A stretch of 64,000 nt of DNA, from positions 124,001 to 188,000 of the forward strand of contig JAEUBA010000061.1 of NCBI GenBank assembly GCA_018257865.1, in the 5' to 3' direction. The notes beneath the pieces are model-generated. The model did no database searches. It worked only from the letters and a program-made list of their open reading frames with translations, and was not told where the DNA came from. The position numbers and the translations under genes are program-made. Positions 36,334-48,770 of the stretch are shown here, piece by piece; positions within the stretch are counted from its first letter, which is position 1, and every line of letters starts with the position of its first letter. This stretch comes from Stereocaulon alpinum (lineage: Eukaryota > Ascomycota > Lecanoromycetes > Lecanorales > Stereocaulaceae).

Positions 36334-38306
36334 TTAGCGACGATTCAACAGTCTTTTCTTCGTCCCGACACCAAAAGATGGACGGCCACCGAAAGTGTCA
36401 CTCAGCTTCCTCTTCTTTTGAGAGCTCAACGAGGTGTGTGCGGCAGCATGTCTTCCGCCCTTGAACGCTTGGCTATTTAGCGATGACCCGCTTTGTGGAC
36501 GTCGTAGTTGTGGTTGATGATGAGGCTGGCCGCGGCGGAAAGCGCTGATCACACCCTTGTCGAGGTGCTTCAAAAGGTGTTGTGCAGAGTTCCTACTAGA
36601 CGATGGCGTCTTATATTGAGAATTGGCGCCTGTACCTAATGGCGAGGTCGAGGCTGGTGATGGCAGAGACGGGTTTTCGAGAAGTTCCTGGTCTCCATCC
36701 ACTTCGTCATCTGTTGAGACGCCAAAGTCAATGAAGTCATTGACGTTCAACATGCCCTCATCATCATCGCCATCATCATCTTGGTCGTCCACGGCATAGA
36801 CGGCGTTGACGTCGCCAATGGCGTCCATGGGGAAGAAATCAGAAGACGAAACAAACGCCTGATCCTGAATTTGACTGCTAGGAGCTGTTAGAGGGAGGGT
36901 GGACGGCATCACGTCTGGTTCGGATGCTAGCATCGGATCGTCGTGAAATGAGAAATCGCTGTAGTCAATGCCATTCTCATCTATCGCGCTGGCCAGCCAT
37001 GGCTGTGAGGTTGTTGGACTTGTGTTCGCAGTGCTTGAGATGCTGCAATCGCCGGCTCGAGCAGGGCGCTTAGCAGGCACAATCACCATATTGTCGCCTG
37101 TGGAATCGATTATAGCGAAGGGTTTTGTGCGATCAACAGTCCATGAGCCCATGCGTGGGCCACGGCGGTGTCGAAGAGGTGTAGCTGGAACCTTGAAAGG
37201 ACTTGGCGCCGCTGGCGAAGCCATCTGAGACCCATTGTCCATTGAACAAAGCGATGGCTGACGAAGAAGCGACTGAGGTCTTGTTGTAGCAGAAGCTGGA
37301 ACATCTTCTTCATCAGTGGTGTCTCCGTAATCAGCTGGGAGGATGTTTGTTAGCTTCGCAAATTGACAGTGACATTAGACCCACTTTCATAGCCGCTCGA
37401 GTTTCCTACTGAGCTGCTTTCTTCATCATCGTCATCATCACCTTGTTCATCAAAGAGAAAATCTTCGCCTATTTGTGCAAAAGCGCTATTGAAGAGACCG
37501 TCTAGGCCGCCGTCATCCGATACAATATCGGAGCCATCCGAGGGGTAAGATACTGGATCCTGGAATCGCACCCGACGCAGTGGTTGTAGTGGTGGTGATG
37601 GCGATCGCGATGCTAATGTGACGGGATCGAAGTCGTCAAAAACGCCGGTAGCCCTGCGCATTTCGAATTCGCTTTCAAACATACTGTGATCAGAGCGACC
37701 ATATTGTTCGTCGAAATGGGAAATGTCTGTAGAAAAAAACCCATGTTCGAGATCAAAGCCGGCCCATTCATCAGATGCTTCAGTGGGTGAGGTAGGGATG
37801 GTAGCTGCTGGCATTAATTGGAAATCATCGCCTTCCGACTCGATGATGTTTCGTTCTTCCTCTTGCATGAGATCAGAATCTTCCCCCTCCGAATCGCTAA
37901 TTAGGTCGATTCCGTTGTACGCCTCATCATCTGAATCGCCCTCATCGTCATTTGCATCATTGACATTGATAGGCCCCGCCTGATCCCCATGGCCCTCCAT
38001 GGCAGCATCAGACGGGGCAAGCGCATCGCCATCTGAATCTTCATTATCCTCGTCATCTGCTTTCGTAGAACCAGTACCGTTAACACCAGCTTCTTCGTCA
38101 TCGTGGCCAGAAGAATTTCGAGCTGAAGTTGTGCCTCCGCCTTGTTTCATGGGTGGTGCCGTACCGTCCGTGGAGGCACTGACTATATGTTCTGAGTTAG
38201 GGTATTTTCGCCTGGGCTGCTCATGACTAGACGAATGGTCGATTGCATGGGCGCCTAGTACTGTGCTGGTAGGCACGCGACTGTTTCGGGTCGGCTTTGG
38301 AGCCAT
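36334..38306 (-). CDS. Acidic low-complexity fungal protein of unknown function
   Basis: I do not recognise the family. Exons 37385-38306 and 36334-37334 on the minus strand join in frame to 640 aa through a 50-nt intron (GTGGGT donor, GCTAAC branch site, CCTCCCAG acceptor). The start MAPKPTRNSRVP at 38306 is the first ATG; the frame stays open upstream, so a further exon is possible. The first half is rich in Asp, Glu and Ser, with many short acidic runs. The second half has a possible conserved block, PFKVPATPLRHRRGPRMGSW, and a basic C-terminus (SSQKKRKLSDTFGGRPSFGV and GTKKRLLNRR) that contains likely nuclear localisation signals. Splice-linked open frames of this length support a real gene. 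Charge layout suggests a nuclear protein, but that is inference. Confidence 0.75.
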
Positions 38307-39694
38307 TGTAGAGGATTGTGGTGTATATTGTGGTGGGATCTTTAGTGTAGTCGGCGCTTTTCGTGCGCCAATTTGGGGCTTCTTAGGAGGGAGTAACAAG
38401 ATCTTATGAACGTATCTTTGGGGTTGTGAAGTGGTAAACTTATTTGTTCAACACCTATTGTAAAAAGTCGCAGGCTGATATTGTTGTCGTGGTGAACAGA
38501 GTGAAGGAGGTCACCGTTCCGGCGCGGTGAGCAGACCACAACTCTCCTAGGGCCTTGAAGACCGAGGAGCGCGACCTGACTGAACTGTGGTGTTGCTTCG
38601 AAGGCTCAGGAGTGATGCTTGGGAGCACTCGAAGGAAGAATATCGTCGAAAGTCGATTGAAATGCTCGTTGGGCTAGGCCTGGACTGGAGGGTGTACGAG
38701 GAGACCCGTACACCCCCAGCAGGATTTACAGCGCAGCGATTGCCTGGGGCATGGTTTCTCGACGATATTGGGGATTGATTGTACGTTGTATGCTTCTGTA
38801 TGTGCTGTAAGTTGACTTCGTTGTCTTAAGAATGATTCGAAGGAGAAGAAAAGAGGCGGATGGTGGAGCAAGAAGTAAAGTAAAGTAAGTGGGTTTTTTT
38901 TCGCGCTAATTCTTGCGGAACACCAATTGTGACCTCTAAACCTTCACCGCCGATTTGGCACCTAACCTTTCTGGTCCAGCTCCATGTCATTTCAACCTCG
39001 CATCTACTGCACTCGATCTACTATACTCCACTATACATCACGCTACTTAGACAAACCTGATAGCTACGTTCAAGGCTTCTGCTTCTATCAGAAGAACTCG
39101 AATCTGTGCTGTCAAGCAAGGAGGATTCGCCACAAGCTAGAGCAGAACATTCTTCTCAGTCCCTACATGACTCACATGCTCAGCTACCCCATTGAGAGAC
39201 GAGAGTTTCTGCACCATGGATCTGTTCCGTTGCCCCAATTAGAGTATATTTTATTGTTTGAGCCTCGTTCCTTAACCATTCATAAAGATGTGGCAATGTC
39301 TAACAAGAGTCATATGCCGATGCTTCCGTCTTCCGTAAATAACCAGTCTTTGAGTAACCCGAGTTGCTCACAGTCAAGGAATTGTCAACACTTGTGAGTC
39401 TTCACGGCTCGGCGACGTAAGAACTGAAGTGGGGCCTCTTTCGCCTGTGTCTCAGTGCCCCTCGATCCAAACCTTAATTGGCTGGTTCCTCACGCCGCCT
39501 GCGGGTAATCTCCGTAGGGATCTTCCGGATATAATGATATGCGTATGTACCTCAGTATTGCCCTGGCAACGGACCTCTAGCCGCATTTGTTTGCATGCAG
39601 ATGCAGATGCAGATGCAGATATGAGAACCGGAGAGGAACAGCGACTGCATAGCAAAAAGGCCCCAAATTCGATTCATTGCCTACAACAGCCAAC
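38307..39694. other. Divergent intergenic region with an ATGCAG repeat
   Basis: This 1.4-kb region separates the acidic-protein gene (-) from the kinesin gene (+). It contains a four-copy ATGCAG microsatellite at about 39595-39618. Open frames of 117 and 137 codons on the plus strand (38984-39397, 39429-39782) show no domain, and the second overlaps the kinesin start in another frame, so they are not called. Confidence 0.4.
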
Positions 39695-42405
39695 ATGGAA
39701 TCTTCACCGAAGTCATCGTCAACTTCTCTGTTCCAAGTCTACCTACGTCTGCGACCTCCACCGTCCCCTTTGGTCACGTTGACGCAGCAGTCCCTCTATC
39801 CTCTTCTTCCCCCACCTGAACGCTGGCTCACTGTCGAGCCTCCGATCCGTGAAGTTCAAGATGGTATGCCCACACACATCACGCTGAATCCGCCAAGTGA
39901 CTCGAGGAAACGAGCTATTGAAAAATTTGCGTTTACCAAGGTGTTCGAAGAACAAGCGGAGCAGATAGACATCTTCAGAGAGACAGGAGTGGTACCCCTG
40001 GTCGAAGGGGTACTTGGAGAGGGAAGAGATGGTCTACTGGCTACGTTAGGAGTTACAGGGTCCGGCAAGGTTTGAATGGAGATTGTATTCACTGTGGATG
40101 CATCGCGTCTGATTATGAGCAGAGTCATACTATTTTGGGATCGAAATCGCAACGAGGCCTTACACAGCTATCACTTGACCTCTTATATCGGTCACTCGAC
40201 AATTGCACTCTTCACCCTTCTAATCACCCATCATTGAATGCATCCCTTGCTGCAACCGATACTTCCGAATCGCAGATACTCTCTGCTTCGACGTTTCTTG
40301 ACAGCGTATACGGAGATGGATTGCAGGAACCCAATCGCTCGAGGGCTCCTACACCCATGATTGTAGGCAACCCATTCCCTACAATTCTCAAACATACCCC
40401 TTCGACGGGCCCAAAGAGCCAATGGTCTATCCTAAGCATCGATGCTAGTCTCTCACCCAAGGAGGTAGAGCACCCAAGCATCAGAATAGTCGAGGCTACG
40501 CCTGCACCTTATGCAGCGCTAAAAGCCAATGAGACACGCATACTCCCAACCCAGCTTCCCTTCTGGAACCCGCCTTCCCCTAGGATAACAAGGATACAAG
40601 CTAAAATGCGGTTTGGCAATACTTTACAGGACTCCAATCATACTCCCAGCGTACCAAGACGAAGGCTTCCCCAGCGACCTTCCTCTCTTCCTCACTTCCC
40701 AGACATTAGCGATATATCGGTCCCAGCAATGTCGAATGCGGAGTACGCCATCGTTGTTTCGATGTATGAAGTGTACAATGATCGTATCTTTGACTTGCTT
40801 GCTGTTCCTAGTAATCAGAAAGACCTTCGTCGTCGACATCTGCTCTTCAAATCCACAGAGGGTTCGCCCGACCGAAAAGTAGTGGCAGGTCTTCGTAAGG
40901 TTGTATGTGGAAGCTACGAAGAGGCTTTGATGGTGCTGGAGACTGGTTTGATCGAGAGGAGGGTTGCTGGCACTGGCAGCAATAGCGTAAGTTCTAGGAG
41001 TCACGGCTTCTTTTGTGTCGAAGTCAAGAAACGGCCTCGAGGAGGCATGGCTAGTTCATGGACAGGAGCAAATCTGACAATCGTTGACCTAGCTGGTGAG
41101 CCACTTTCAATACCCTATCCCGTCTCCCAAGTTGATTAAAGAACGACCCAGGCTCTGAGCGCGCCAGGAACGCAAAGACAGCAGGTGCCACATTGGCAGA
41201 GGCTGGAAAGATCAACGAGAGTCTGATGTATCTTGGACAATGTCTCCAAATGCAGAGTGACAGCCAGGATGGAACGAAGGTAAGAAGCCCATCCCAGATA
41301 ACTGAACAGTCCTTTGACTCTTGAAACAGCCTTCCCTTGTGCCATTTCGCCAATGCAAGCTGACTGAGCTCCTTTTCTCCAATTCCTTCCCCTCATCTTC
41401 TCACCACTCAATCCACCAAACGCATCATCATCGAAATGCTCAAAAAGCAATTATGATTGTGACTGCAGATCCGCTTGGAGATTTCAATGCTACGTCTCAA
41501 ATCCTTCGATACTCCGCGCTAGCCCGTGAAGTTACGGTTCCTCGAATTCCTTCAGTCTCTAGTACAATCTTTGGCGGTACCGCCGGAAGAGTCCCAAGTG
41601 GGCAGACATCGCCCACAGCAGCTACCCACACGGATGACGCGGTTGTAGAGATGGCTTTCTCGGAGATTGCCCGGCTGAATGAAGAGGTGGAGATCCTGAA
41701 CGTGAGACTGGCTGAAGAAGAAGGGCGCAGGAAGGAAGCAGAAGAGAATTGGCAAAGGGCGGAGGAAAAAATGGAAGCAATCGAAATGGAGATCAGAGAA
41801 GAGTGTTGGAGTGAGATGGAGAGGAGGTTAGACGAAGAGAAGAGAAGATGGATGGGTGCATGGGGCGAAGAGGTGAGGGTGCTCATACGCGTGGAAATGG
41901 ATAGCGGACGCTGATCAATTCACAGGCTGATCGCAACGACGAGCATTTGGACCGCAAATTGGAGATCTTATCGAAAGGGATACAGAGTAAGAAGATTTCA
42001 TCTCAGCATTAAGCCTTGTGCTTTTATGACTGACACCAAACAGTACACGAAGATCCAATTGATCAGACTGCATACACAGTAGAACTGGAAACAGAGAATG
42101 AAATGCTGCGTTGTAAGCTCGAGGCTCTCGAGCGCGAATGGCAATGCCGCTCGCCTACGAAGTCATCCAAGAAGGCCAAAGTTCCCAGCCTTAACCTCTC
42201 AGACATACGGGTAGCAGCAGGTCCTAGTGACAGTGGAAACGAGGCACTAGCATCTGCCTTCCAGAAGCTTAATGGCTTGGGCTTGACGGAACCGGCCGAA
42301 TGCCGGTCGCCGGGGAAGACACCGGGGAAGAAGATCCGAAAGCTGACTGCGAGGAGATGGGATTTGATGGATGAGAACGAGATGGACGCCTTTGAGAATT
42401 ATTGA
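39695..42405 (+). CDS. Kinesin motor protein with a large motor-domain insertion (kinesin-6-like)
   Basis: This is a microtubule motor of 813 aa. The exons I infer are 39695-40069, 40123-41095, 41152-41279, 41330-41872, 41926-41986 and 42044-42405; introns are 50-57 nt. The P-loop is GVTGSGKSHT at about residues 119-128, split by intron 1. Switch I is NSVSSRSH (about 411) and switch II is DLAGSER (about 446, split by intron 2). Later come INESLMYLGQ and VPFRQCKLTELL. About 285 residues separate P-loop and switch I, against roughly 110 in conventional kinesin, so about 170 residues are inserted. A large motor insertion is known from the kinesin-6 group (KIF20/MKLP), which acts at the spindle midzone; this is my best guess at subfamily. 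A coiled coil (RLNEEVEILNVRLAEEEGRR) follows the motor. The tail contains repeated SPxK-type sites. Confidence 0.88.
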
Positions 42406-43395
42406 AGCGACAGATGAGGGGTATTGCCCGTGATTCGTGCGGTATTTAGAAATGCTTTGGATGTAAGTCTGCATCTGGACACGTGGTCGATTTTGTACGA
42501 GCCTGTCTCGCAAGAGATAGCCCTTTGCGGCCAAATTGAATTGAAGCCTTTGCTGCTTGCATGCAATTGAGACACGATGTCCAATTTCCGCTGTGTGATT
42601 TATTAATGAAGAGGAAAATCTTGGATGGAGCACAACGAGTGAACCCCCACCACGTGCGATGGAATAGGCCTAGTCACGAAATTCAATCTTACATGCAGGG
42701 GCCGTCACACGGTCTGTGCAATCTGGAATCGGTCATCACACGTTGGCCTTTCCCAAGGCAAGACGATTGACGTCAACTTAGGCTATGTTGCAGAACAATT
42801 GCGCTTGCTGGTATCTTTAGAAGCAAATCCTACGTAACCCAAATGACGTTGGATCAACCAACAGCGCTGCAAGCAGAAACTTGTGGACCCTCCAGTCTGA
42901 CGCAGCTCAGACTAATCCAAAATCAAGAATAGTGTTAAGCTTGGCCTCACATTAAGCCAATCGTAAAGTCAATGTTACAGCGCGAAGCCGCGCTAGAGTT
43001 TTCAACTCGAGCCGAAACTAGAATTTAATTATTGTCTTTAGCAATAATAGACCATACTCGACAAGCCTGACTTGATCACTCTCAACACATTATTACCTTT
43101 AACATTCCCTTAAGACTCGTGTATCTATTTCGAAAACGGTCCTTGACGCTGCATCCTCGTCCAATTACATCAGTCCGAGCAAGTCCTGTTCAGCGCTGGC
43201 ACAGCCGTCAGGACCCGTTGCTCTTTCTTCACACCATCGAGATTCCCTTCCGCAACGTCATCCCCCAACAATCATTACACAACATCATTCACAAACAGCA
43301 GACCCTTCCTACAGATATACCTATCGATCCCTAATCCCTAATTCCTATCAATTCCAATCGAACATCTTGTAAGACATCAATTGTCGCTCGCCGTC
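42406..43395. other. Intergenic upstream of the short-chain dehydrogenase
   Basis: This 1-kb stretch links two genes on the same strand. The 43080-43390 part is C/T/A-rich and G-poor, as expected for a fungal promoter and 5' leader. No gene is recognised. Confidence 0.45.
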
Positions 43396-44645
43396 ATGCT
43401 CACCTCTCGTATTATCTCACGCTCCTCGAAACTCGCCGCGGCGACCACCTCCCGTCTCACAGCCCCCATTCTTCCCAAACCAACATACTCCATTCGCCCA
43501 ATCACATGCTCGACCAAACTGTACAAGGAAGACAAGCGTCAACCCAACTTCGCTTCAAGAGCTCTAGAGCAAACTGAGGATAATCATGAGGGCGCTTTTG
43601 GGCGTACAGACAATACAATCCGGATTGAGCATCCAGACGAGATGGAGCATCCTCCCAGCAAGCCTATTCAAGGTCGTGGTGGTCTACATTTTAAGAGAAC
43701 ATTGGCATCGTTCACAATGGAAAATCGTAGCGTTATTGTCACGGGAGGTGCCCGTGGGCTGGGGCTAGTCATGAGCCAGGCTTGCGTGATATCTGGTGCT
43801 GACGTGGCCATTGTCGATCTGAACAGTAAGGCAGCCAAATAGCGATCGAAGAGCTTCACTGATGACCTACAGAGGATGAGGGGCAACGACAGGCGGATGA
43901 ACTAATGAAGAACTTTCAGGAGGAAAATCCAGGGGCTGAAAAGTATACGTTCGCCCCTGATATGCGATACTAGACTAATACAACTGTAGTGTCCCCAGGG
44001 TTACAGCCCACTACTGCGACGTCTCTGACAACGAGTCTGTCAAATCCACGGTTGCGGAAATTGTCAAGGTCCACGGCAAAGTAGACCACTTGGTCACCTC
44101 CGCCGGCTTCACCGAAAACTTCGACGCAATCGCATACCCACCAGATCGTCTGAGGAAGCTCTGGGGCGTTGATGTGGATGGGACATACTTCTTCGCCTGC
44201 GAAGTCGCACGGCATTTGATCGACCGCAAGGCCAAGGGCAGTATGGTCTTAATTGGTTCCATGTCCGGCGCTATCGTGAATGTGCCACAACCCCAAGCGC
44301 CTTACAATGCTGCAAAGGCTGCAGTGAGGCACTTGGCTTCGAGTTTCGCCGTCGAATGGGCGCATGCTGGCATACGCGTCAACTGCATTAGCCCCGGTTA
44401 CATGCTGACCGCCCTGTAAACCCCACACTGTCCTGCTATTAAGACGTCACTAACAGACCATTAGGACCGAGAAAATCATGATCGAAAATCCCGATCTCCA
44501 CAAACAATGGACATCCCTAATTCCTACAGGCAAAATGGGCCAGCCAGAAGATTTGATGGGCGCCGTTTGTTATCTCCTTAGTGATGCCTCAGGCTACGTT
44601 ACCGGTGCAGACCTGCGGGTGGATGGTGGCTATACTATCACCTAG
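43396..44645 (+). CDS. Short-chain dehydrogenase/reductase with N-terminal presequence (polyol dehydrogenase-like)
   Basis: This is a classical NAD(P)-dependent SDR of 368 aa. Inferred exons are 43396-43825, 43873-43942, 43990-44415 and 44465-44645, with introns of 47, 47 and 49 nt (last branch site CACTAAC). The Rossmann glycine motif is TGGARGLG (about residues 119-126), then HYCDVSD, the YNAAK catalytic Tyr/Lys pair with an upstream IGSMSG serine, and the NCISPGY loop. The C-terminus VTGADLRVDGGYTI is standard. The core is closest in my memory to fungal D-arabinitol 2-dehydrogenase, L-xylulose reductase and sorbose reductase enzymes. The first 110 residues precede the SDR fold: MLTSRIISRSSKLAAATTSR is Arg/Ser-rich without acidic residues, as in mitochondrial presequences. 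The substrate cannot be fixed from sequence. Confidence 0.9.
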
Positions 44646-45133
44646 AAAAAGGACACGATACCCTATTTCGTATACCCAAGAGTGAGAGCGGTTTAGCGAT
44701 AGGATTGTTCATTCCTCATGTATCCGTTCTTTTTTCATGCGAACATGAAAGTTTTTGGCGTTGAGGCTTCAGACACTTCTTATACCACTGCAGTAGGTGG
44801 TAGCTGGCCTAATGGCTAGGATTACGATGCATACTAGCGCACACGGGTAGAAAGGAAGCTGTAAGCGTTAGGTACCACACATAGAAAGGGTAGCTGAGCA
44901 ATAAGACAACAGCTACGATTGATTATACTATGTATAGACCTATGAAGACCAAAACCCAACCTTTTGGGACTATAGTGCAGAGCACCATTAACCAATGGGT
45001 GGTTTCTGTTTAGCAAAGACAACGTCCTATCTTGGGGAGGAAAATACTTCTCAGCGCCGTGTGCTTATTTAATTTTAATATTATATTTTGAAATAAATTT
45101 CCATCTCTTCATCCAGCAACAACAAACTTCAAG
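44646..45133. other. Intergenic between SDR gene and tRNA-Gly
   Basis: This contains the SDR 3' flank and a short AT-rich patch (about 45065-45105) just before the tRNA. No other feature is recognised. Confidence 0.4.
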
Positions 45134-45223
45134 GCGTTAGTGGTTTAGTGGTAAAATTCGTCGTTGCCAAGAGATTTTCTTCGAGATATCGACGAGCCGG
45201 GGGTTCGATTCCCTCCTAACGCA
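45134..45223 (+). tRNA. tRNA-Gly(GCC) with 19-nt intron
   Basis: The acceptor stem GCGTTAG pairs perfectly with CTAACGC and is followed by discriminator A. The D-arm has GTTTAGTGGTAAAAT, the anticodon stem CGTCG/CGACG pairs fully, and the T-arm is a five-pair GGGGG/CCCTC stem (one G-U) around TTCGATT. The anticodon GCC is at 45166-45168. A canonical tRNA intron lies at 45170-45188, immediately after position 37. The encoded 3' end has no CCA, as in eukaryotes. A TTTTT run follows at about 45228 and should end Pol III transcription. Confidence 0.96.
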
Positions 45224-46282
45224 TGTTGTTTTTGGTGTTTGATCCTACGTAGGTATATCTTTGGATGTAAGAAGTCCTATGGTGCATGACGTGGTTTCAA
45301 CTTTTGCGAATATCTTTTGTGGGCTTTGCTTGTGGGCTTTGCGTGTGGGGGGTTCTTGACCGCAGCGCCTAGAGTGTGTGATAGAGGCTGAAGAGGGGTC
45401 TTCCTATGGGGGTTTTTGGGCTGAATAGTCGGAGAAGTTACGGGGTGCATCTAGCCGAAGATACAGGTTTTAGGGGGGGGTTCTAGGCCCCGCTGTAGGG
45501 TATTTAGGGATGGTTACTGGAGATCTCTAGGGGTCATGTGCCGAATGACCTTCCAGGTTGGAACTCCCTGCAAGCTGATTTTTAGACATTCGGCACAACT
45601 TCGCCCGTCAATGTGGTGTGGTATTTCTATTTGCACTTGACTTGAAGATGCCAGATTTGGATACGGAAAGAAGCTGGACGTGTGGACTTTGATGGTGATT
45701 GCGAGCACTGGACTTGCCAAAGTTGCAGTCTGATGCTAACTCTGGTCAATTGGCAATTTCGTAACATTGCAGATGCAGTTATTTCACTCGGTCTAACTAC
45801 GCTGATCATACAGCTACCGAGTGCGGGCGTGCTGGGTCTGGAACCGCATATCCTGCAAGGAACTGTTGGCATGAAAACTACCACGATACTTTGCCTATGT
45901 ATGCCAAGATATGCAGCCTTTCCAGAACTCCGCCTTTTCCCCGCTGCTGACAGTGACCTCCGATCCAATCAGCTGACGAGACTCTCCACACGTGTTCCCG
46001 ACGTAATGTACATAGCCACAGCATCTGGCAAGGCACACAATGTTGCGATCCGTTGCAGAAGCTGGCAACGGTTCCTTGCTCGACATGCGAAGACAATGGC
46101 ATATCATTGGTAGACCCGTACTGCACCAGCTATCGACAAGCAATCGTTGCCGAAGGCTAGATTCTGGGGCGCACGACGTCAGTTGGATCCATGGGTGAAG
46201 AGATGGCATATAAGAGATCCAAGGTTTCACGGAGAGCTTGAGAAGAGCTCAGTTGGAAGAGTAAGGCCACAGTCCAACCTTC
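45224..46282. other. Intergenic between tRNA-Gly and PhoD-type phosphatase gene
   Basis: The first part (45300-45500) is G-rich on the plus strand, with several GGGG runs. Overlapping open frames of 110-143 codons at 45600-46230 on both strands show no domain and no splice-linked extension. I do not call a gene. The last 200 nt should include the promoter of the phosphatase gene. Confidence 0.4.
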
Positions 46283-48520
46283 ATGACCATGAAGCTCCAG
46301 TTTCTGACCATCACTGCGTTTGCAGGCGTCGCCCTCGCAAGCTATGCCTCCAATCTCAACTACAGAAGTCCTTCCCACCATCACCCTAGCCTTGGGATCT
46401 CAATCCACAAGGTCAACAAACGCAATGCCGGCTCTGCACCGATGAGTGCGACTGGCTTGAACTTCACACATGGCGTTGCTTCTGGAGACCCATATCCTAC
46501 CTCGGTCATTATCTGGACAAGATGTGCCCCCATGCAAGATGATGTCAACGACAATGCCACTGTCTCCGGCTATGTGCCATTGTATAATCCTGTCCCAATA
46601 TACAACGGGACTGATACAGGTCCGGTCTCGAAGGCTCCAGTGTGCGTTAGCTACAAGGTCGCAACAGATAGTGCATTTGCACATGTGGTGAACTCTGGAA
46701 CGGCCTACACTAGCTCTGATGTGGACTACACCTTGAAGGTACATGGCCCCTCCGAATTGGCATGTTAGTCAACTGGGCTGGAATGCTGACCAAACTAGGT
46801 CGAGGCTTCGAACCTGAGCCCATACACAAGGTACTATTACCAATTCAGTGTCTGTAACTCCAATGTAGTGAGTCCGATTGGCCGCACAAAGACCACACCT
46901 GCACCAACCGATTTGGTAACAAAAATCGGCCTTGCCGTCTACTCTTGCAGCAACTTCCCATTCGGGTTCTTCAACGCCTACGGTAATCCTGCACGCAAGG
47001 ATTCGGTAGATTACGTACTACACCTTGGAGACTACATTTACGAATACCAGAACGGACTGTACGGCTACGGTCAAAGCATTGGGCGCATCCCTTTGCCAGA
47101 TCGCACGATCTACACCCTTTACGACTACCGGAAGCGTATAGCTACTTATCGGACTGATCTTGATCTTTTACTTAGCCATCAGACATTCCCGTGGATTCCA
47201 GTGTGGGATGATCATGGTAAGTCATTGATCACACTAGGCATGACAAGAACAAATCTGATGTCCTCCCAGAGGTCGCCGATAACACCTACAGAGATGGGGA
47301 ATCCGGGCTCAACAACACCGAAGCCTCCTTCATTACGGACGGCGGCGTCAGTGTCGACCAACGCAAAATGAACGCAGTAAGAGCATACTTCGAGTGGATG
47401 CCCATCCGCCAAGTCGAGATGGATGACAATCTTCGAATCTGGCGAAGCTTTTCCATCGGCTCACTCCTCGACCTTATAATGCTCGATACTCGTCAATATG
47501 ACAGATCCATCACCGATCTTTACTGGAACACTGACTACGTGCACCAAATTTCAAATGACGCAGGCCGCTCAATGATGGGTAGTCGACAGGAGAACTGGTT
47601 CTATAGCCAGCTCATTGCTTCTGCTAAGCGAGCTGCTAGCTGGCGAGTGATTGGATCTCAGACCGTCTTCTCACGTCTCAATGAATCTATCGCTTACGGC
47701 AATGTCAACCCTCTGGATTATGATGCCTGGGATGGGTACCAAAGTAACCGCAACCGCACGTTCCAAACGCTGTACGAGAACAACATTGGCAACAACATTG
47801 TGATATCTGGTGACTCACACGCAAATTGGGTGAGCGACCTTATCTGGCTGGACAATCATCCCTACGACCCCGTCACTGGTAAAGGCAGCATTGGGGTTGA
47901 GGTAAGGACAGCTTCTCCAGAGTCATAGGTGGACCTAGCTGACAAGGCCCTATCTAGTTCGCTGGCACAGCTGTTTCCTCGCCCTCTCCCTATGGTCAAA
48001 ACATTACTCTTGCCTCTGCCAACAACCAGTCTACCTATCTGATCAATGGGAATCGCGAGCTGCAATGGTCCGAAATCTACTATCGCGGCTATTTCGAGCT
48101 TCAAATTGGCCGTAAGTACATCTGAAAACCAATTTCCCGTCGTTTCTTGTGATTCAAGTACCGCAAGCCATGTCATTGAAGTACTAGCTCCTTCGTCTCT
48201 TTTGCCGCCCTCATATGTCCCATCAAGCAGCACTCTAGAATAAACCAATACTAACCACAAACCCTCCAGACGACGCCGTAACAGCCAACTACTTCGGCAT
48301 GCCCACAATCATAAACCGCAACCCCGACGAAATCAGCTTAGCAAACTTCACCGTATTCAGCGGAGCCAACGCCCTAGCTAGAAATCCCGCTGTAGGCGGT
48401 GGCATAGTCGAAAATGGAGTGTTGAGGGGAGGGAAAACTGTTCAGACGAATGCTACTAATGATACGTCGGTTCCGGGGGGGAGGTGGTTTGTTTCTGTGG
48501 ATAATGAGGAGGACATTTGA
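46283..48520 (+). CDS. Secreted PhoD-type alkaline phosphatase/phosphodiesterase
   Basis: This is a PhoD-family metallophosphoesterase of 636 aa. The exons I infer are 46283-46738, 46799-47216, 47270-47901, 47958-48111 and 48270-48520. Introns are 60, 53, 56 and 158 nt, the last with a TACTAAC branch site. A signal peptide (KLQFLTITAFAGVALA) fits export. The N-terminal PhoD domain has FTHGVASGDPYPTSVIIWTR. The metallophosphatase core shows the expected metal-ligand motifs: YSCSNF, LHLGDYIYEY, WDDHE (split by intron 2), LDTRQYDR, and GDSHANWVSD near the C-terminus. Potential N-glycosylation sites are frequent (for example NFT, NAT, NGT), as in secreted fungal enzymes. All catalytic motifs are present. 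It likely releases phosphate from phosphodiesters or monoesters outside the cell; substrate is not shown by sequence. A second ATG at 46289 is an alternative start. Confidence 0.93.
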
Positions 48521-48597
48521 AATGGAAAGGGCGGGACCTCGGTTAGCTGGGGATGAGGTAAAGGGATATATATATATATTATATCGACCCGGGGAGC

Positions 48598-48770
48598 ATC
48601 GAGGGAGCACGGGGGAGTAGCAAGCGAGCAGAAAGAGGCGTAGCAAGATAGGAGAGGTTCTGGCTTCTCAGTGAGCCTAATTTGGCTGCACCCTACACGG
48701 CTACAGCTGCTCCTATTATTTACCTGGCAATGTTGCTTAGCGCAGCCTGCTGCTGCCTAGACTCCTACAG
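48598..48770 (+). repeat. Diverged dispersed repeat, copy 1
   Basis: This copy begins with GAGGGAGCACGGGGGAGTAG and ends near TGCTGCCTAGACTCC, with TTGGCTGC and GCTACAGCTGC between. The same motifs occur in the same order in a second copy about 750 nt downstream. Similarity is patchy, so the copies are old. The repeat family is unknown to me. Confidence 0.45.

Noticed and set aside
38984..39397. 137-codon plus-strand frame upstream of the kinesin
   Set aside because: No recognisable domain or codon pattern; more likely chance in the promoter or leader region.
45682..46230. Overlapping 143- and 111-codon frames on opposite strands before the PhoD gene
   Set aside because: Neither shows a domain, and both overlap on opposite strands; evidence for coding is insufficient.
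46283..48520. Link between the SDR, tRNA-Gly and PhoD genes as a phosphate or polyol cluster
   Set aside because: Only adjacency supports it. There is no shared regulator or transporter in the window.
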